This document shows positions 43,174 through 45,848 of a stretch of DNA of 45,848 nt, in pieces (within the stretch, counting starts at the first letter, position 1; each line of letters starts with the position of its first letter). The translations under genes and the position numbers were made by a program. The DNA is from Gonapodya prolifera JEL478. Lineage: Eukaryota; Monoblepharomycota; Monoblepharidomycetes; Monoblepharidales; Gonapodyaceae. The notes under the pieces are model-generated. The model saw only the letters and a list, made by a program, of their open reading frames with translations, was not told the DNA's origin and made no database searches. The stretch lies in the NCBI GenBank assembly GCA_001574975.1, contig KQ965896.1:1-45848 (forward strand). Direction: 5' to 3'.

Positions 43174-45270
43174 CTACGATTGGTGAAGAAGTTCGGGTTG
43201 AGTTTCAAGGTCGCGGGAATCAGAAGATAGAGACACCGTCACTGAGTGCACAATCACGACTTCGCCATCCTGGGGGAGAACGTCCGAGACAGAAGAAGTC
43301 CCAGTATCGGAAAACATCCCGCTTCGAAGCAAATCACTGTCAATTCCAGGTCCGCGAACATCAACGAAGTGTTTGAGCAAAGCATTTTGTCGCGCGCTGC
43401 CCATCTCCCGAGAGTGTGAATACAAGGAGACAGATCGAGGTGCAGGTGCGAAGAGAGCGATGATGGATGGTCCTGGTGTTCCGAAATTGATCCTATACAG
43501 ATCTGGGATGATGGGGTCGAGGTTCAATGTGTCGACCGGGCTGGAACATGGGGGGTAGAGTTTGTAAGATCACGCACAACTTTCAGCGTAATAAGGTACT
43601 TACAGATATCCGAACTGTCCTGTTGACAGCTGGAAAGACGGAGAGAGTCATGAGAGGAGCACTTCAAGGTCGTGAACATCGCTCATCAACGCGAATGAGA
43701 AACTCACATTTTTTCCTGAGACTCACCCATCTCTGAACACCGTCGCGATCGCAACCTCATTTCCGGGAACGACCCATAACTCGTCGGGTTGGGCAGGTGT
43801 GAACTGGTAGTTGATGGAGACGTGACATTTCAATTTGAAAGGCAAGTCACTGCGTTGCATTGGCAAAGATGGTGACGTACTGGTACAAGAACAAAAAGGG
43901 GTTCGCCCGCATAAGGCGCACTTGCAGCTGTGCTATTTGGGTCCATTTTGCTCAGTTCTGCAGCGTAACTGTAGAACCACTGGAAGCGTCACAAGTACCG
44001 CATCATCAGTTATTAATCATTGCGAACGGACCAAGTTTGAAGACTTGCATGATTGACTCGAGGGTTGGAAGACTCCACATGGGTCCAGTTTGGTAGGGTT
44101 TGCGATCCGATGCTACCTGATTGCGTGTCCATCTCGATATGAGGAGTCAGAACTGGTGACTTGAAGCTTTCATTGGGCACGACGACCGTTCCAACATTTG
44201 CTTGGGTGCTCGAAGGCAAACTGACGTGCGACGGTCGAGGGGGTAGGTCCAACAACGTCATCGCATCTGGCGGAAGCACTGCTCGTGTTGTTGGGAGGGT
44301 ACTTGAAGGGAAATCCGTAGATAAGGAGGATTGCAGTGATGGGAAATTATCGCGATTGCGAGATGGCTTCTGTGTCGAAGGATCAAACGACGATTTTGAA
44401 AAGAGGCGAGTAAGTTTTCTTGCCACCACAAAGCTGTACTGTGGTGGGGATGGAGACGAAGATCGTGACGGTGGCGCTATTGGCAAGGTTTGCCTTTGTT
44501 CATGATCGTTTTTGGATTGTCGGGCCCTGAATACATTTTATCAAACATGACAACGGAATTGGCTGAGAATCTCCCACAGTATGAGCTCAAAAGTACACAC
44601 CTTTTCCTCCGCAGGTAAAGAAACGCCCCAGCTATGACGCAAACTACTCCGAAAGCCCCGCCTAGTGCACCTCCAATGAGTGTCGCCTTGGATTCGGCAG
44701 GTGTCGTTGTTATGGAAGTATTGGCATCCATGTTCACAGCGCTGGCTGTTGATTCGTTTAGTTGACGCCACCCCATCGTCGCAGGAAGAGGCTCACAAAC
44801 CCGGACGCATGCCAAAGCGGAAGCATCCCAAGATGTGCCGGGATCGCACATACACCCCCGAACGGTGTCCCAACTACGGACGATAGGCGAAGCGAGACAT
44901 ACCACAGTACCGAATGGTATTTGTTTAGTTGTAACAGGAGAGAGAATGACGAAAGAGAGCTTACAAAGAGTTTGGCGAACAACATTGTCCCGTCTCTCCG
45001 ATGGCCGTCCACCCCGACCTGCAAACACACTGTTGGTTCACGTTGGGAATGGTACCCCAGGGGCAGTCTGTGGGCACTGCGTTGGTCCCGTAGCAGCTGT
45101 TATGCGACCAGCAATAAGAAACCCTCTGGCCAACTATCGAGGCGGACATCAACAAGCAACCCACGTCGCATACTCCGGACTCCATACGGTCCCTGGTTTG
45201 CACACACATGCGCCAGTCGAGTTGTAGCTTCCGATTGTGCTGAGCACCTGGGATCGTGTACTGAGTCTCT
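43174..45270 (-). CDS. Single-pass receptor-like protein: Cys-rich ectodomain, TM, cytoplasmic SH3 (5' end missing)
   Basis: Minus-strand, multi-exon. The ectodomain has Cys-rich pieces CVCKPGTVW, CPWGTIPNVNQQCVC, SGWTAIGETGQCC and GCMCDPGTSWDASALAC. A TM helix follows (about 44660-44600, GGALGGAFGVVCVIAGAFLY) with stop-transfer RRKR. A Ser/Pro-rich cytoplasmic region is next (about 44490-44030), then an SH3 domain split over exons (NYQFTPAQPDELWVVPGNEV and VFRDG near 43840-43730; LSTGQFGYL near 43629-43604; PVDTL from 43540). The tail ends at 43174. Membrane SH3 proteins of this type are inferred to relay surface signals to the actin or polarity machinery. The first exon and signal peptide were not found; a copia LTR element begins nearby. 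The extracellular frames are not all joined by clear introns, so the model is approximate. Confidence 0.62.
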
Positions 45271-45319
45271 TTGTGTTCACGATGATGACAAGATACAAAT
45301 AATATGTCACTAATTACCC

Positions 45320-45523
45320 TTGCACCACGAAAACGCCGCACAAAACGCAAGTCCCGATTTCACAGTAAAACCAAATTTTCTCCACAACCAGAAAAGCTAG
45401 AATAAAACTAAACTTCCAACGGCAAACTTGTAGTACTTTTCAAGCTGCATTCGATGATGACATCGTAGTCCAATATAATTGCATCGTCACCGAGGTATTT
45501 CCATATCGCGATACGGCTTGACA
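45320..45523 (-). mobile_element. Putative copia 3' LTR
   Basis: On the minus strand a polypurine tract (GGGGGAG, 45530-45524) is followed by TGTCAAGCC, the usual TG start of an LTR, just after the copia reading frame. The LTR end is uncertain; TGCA near 45326 is a candidate. The second LTR is outside the window. Confidence 0.5.
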
Positions 45524-45571
45524 CTCCCCCTGAAACTAAAACTTCAGTTGCAAGTTTCCTCCAAAGGTGCT

Positions 45572-45848
45572 CTACCCAATCTCTGACATTCCCATAGCTT
45601 CACGGTATCTCTCAAAGATTTGCTTCGAAACAGGCTTTGTCATAATGTCCGCAACATTCTTCTGTGTAGGGCAGTATAGTAGTGACAGCGTCCCCTTTTG
45701 CAATTCTTCACGAATGAAATGATACTTAATGTCAAAGTGCTTTGAGAGCTTATGATGAACAGGATTCCGGGCCAAGTTTTGTGCACTCTGATTATCACCA
45801 AACAATTTCGGAACTCCCTTGTCCACTCGGCCATAAACTTTCACTGCT
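45572..45848 (-). CDS. Ty1/copia retrotransposon polyprotein, RNase H end (partial)
   Basis: The C-terminal fragment reads LFGDNQSAQNLARNPVHHK, then KHFDIKYHFIREEL, then NVADIMTKP, the conserved RNase H tail of copia polyproteins. The frame is open to the window edge, so the rest (reverse transcriptase, integrase, gag) lies outside. It ends in a stop about 45 bp before the putative LTR. Sequence drift from consensus is small, consistent with a young insertion. Confidence 0.9.
   Translation of the reverse strand, partial: AVKVYGRVDKGVPKLFGDNQSAQNLARNPVHHKLSKHFDIKYHFIREELQKGTLSLLYCPTQKNVADIMTKPVSKQIFERYREAMGMSEIG

Overview
This window looks like eukaryotic, fungal nuclear DNA. Genes are split by many short GT-AG introns, and the protein families are fungal: hevein-type (CBM18) and fungal cellulose-binding (CBM1) modules, a P4-type lipid flippase, an ALDH8-type dehydrogenase, F-box and SH3-receptor proteins, plus hAT and Ty1/copia transposons. 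Secreted CBM18 and LRR/SH3 families of this kind suggest an early-diverging fungus, perhaps a chytrid. That placement is inference. A run of N (35690-35762) shows a scaffolded assembly, and several frameshifts fall on homopolymers, so some of them may be sequencing errors.

Layout. 1-235: the end of a hAT-like transposon. 321-26416: a minus-strand array of type-B carboxylesterases carrying a C-terminal chitin-binding domain, in five large copies (called A to E here) and two scraps. Copy D (20196-23272, 17 exons, 623 codons) is intact. Copy B (3024-6062) has the same 17 exons and one in-frame TAG just before the chitin-binding exon. Copies A, C and E are pseudogenes. Other genes sit between the copies: a MYND zinc-finger gene (6809-7326, minus), a P4-ATPase (9217-15065, plus) and an F-box gene with a PP2-like C-terminus (15695-17006, minus).

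26882-29149: an intact 10-exon ALDH8-like dehydrogenase (minus). 29349-32840: an unusual secreted mosaic (minus), read as C-type lectin - LRR - C-type lectin - CBM1 with Thr-rich linkers; it carries several frame problems. 34507-37517: a hAT transposon with a perfect 8-bp target-site duplication and one internal stop. It sits in a low-GC, repeat-rich block (about 33.4-39.8 kb). 39921-39993: tRNA-Arg(CCT), with a scrambled tRNA relic near 41.1-41.3 kb. 42128-42937: a RING/TRAF-type zinc-finger gene. 43174-45270: a membrane receptor-like gene (Cys-rich ectodomain, one TM, SH3) whose start is missing next to a copia LTR element that runs off the window end.

The common theme is surface and polysaccharide contact: chitin-tethered esterases, a lectin/LRR/cellulose-binding mosaic and an SH3 receptor, in a region being reshaped by duplication, decay and transposition. 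I did not find a clearly new multi-gene system. The best candidates for novelty are the lectin-LRR-lectin-CBM1 mosaic and the esterase-CBM18 array.
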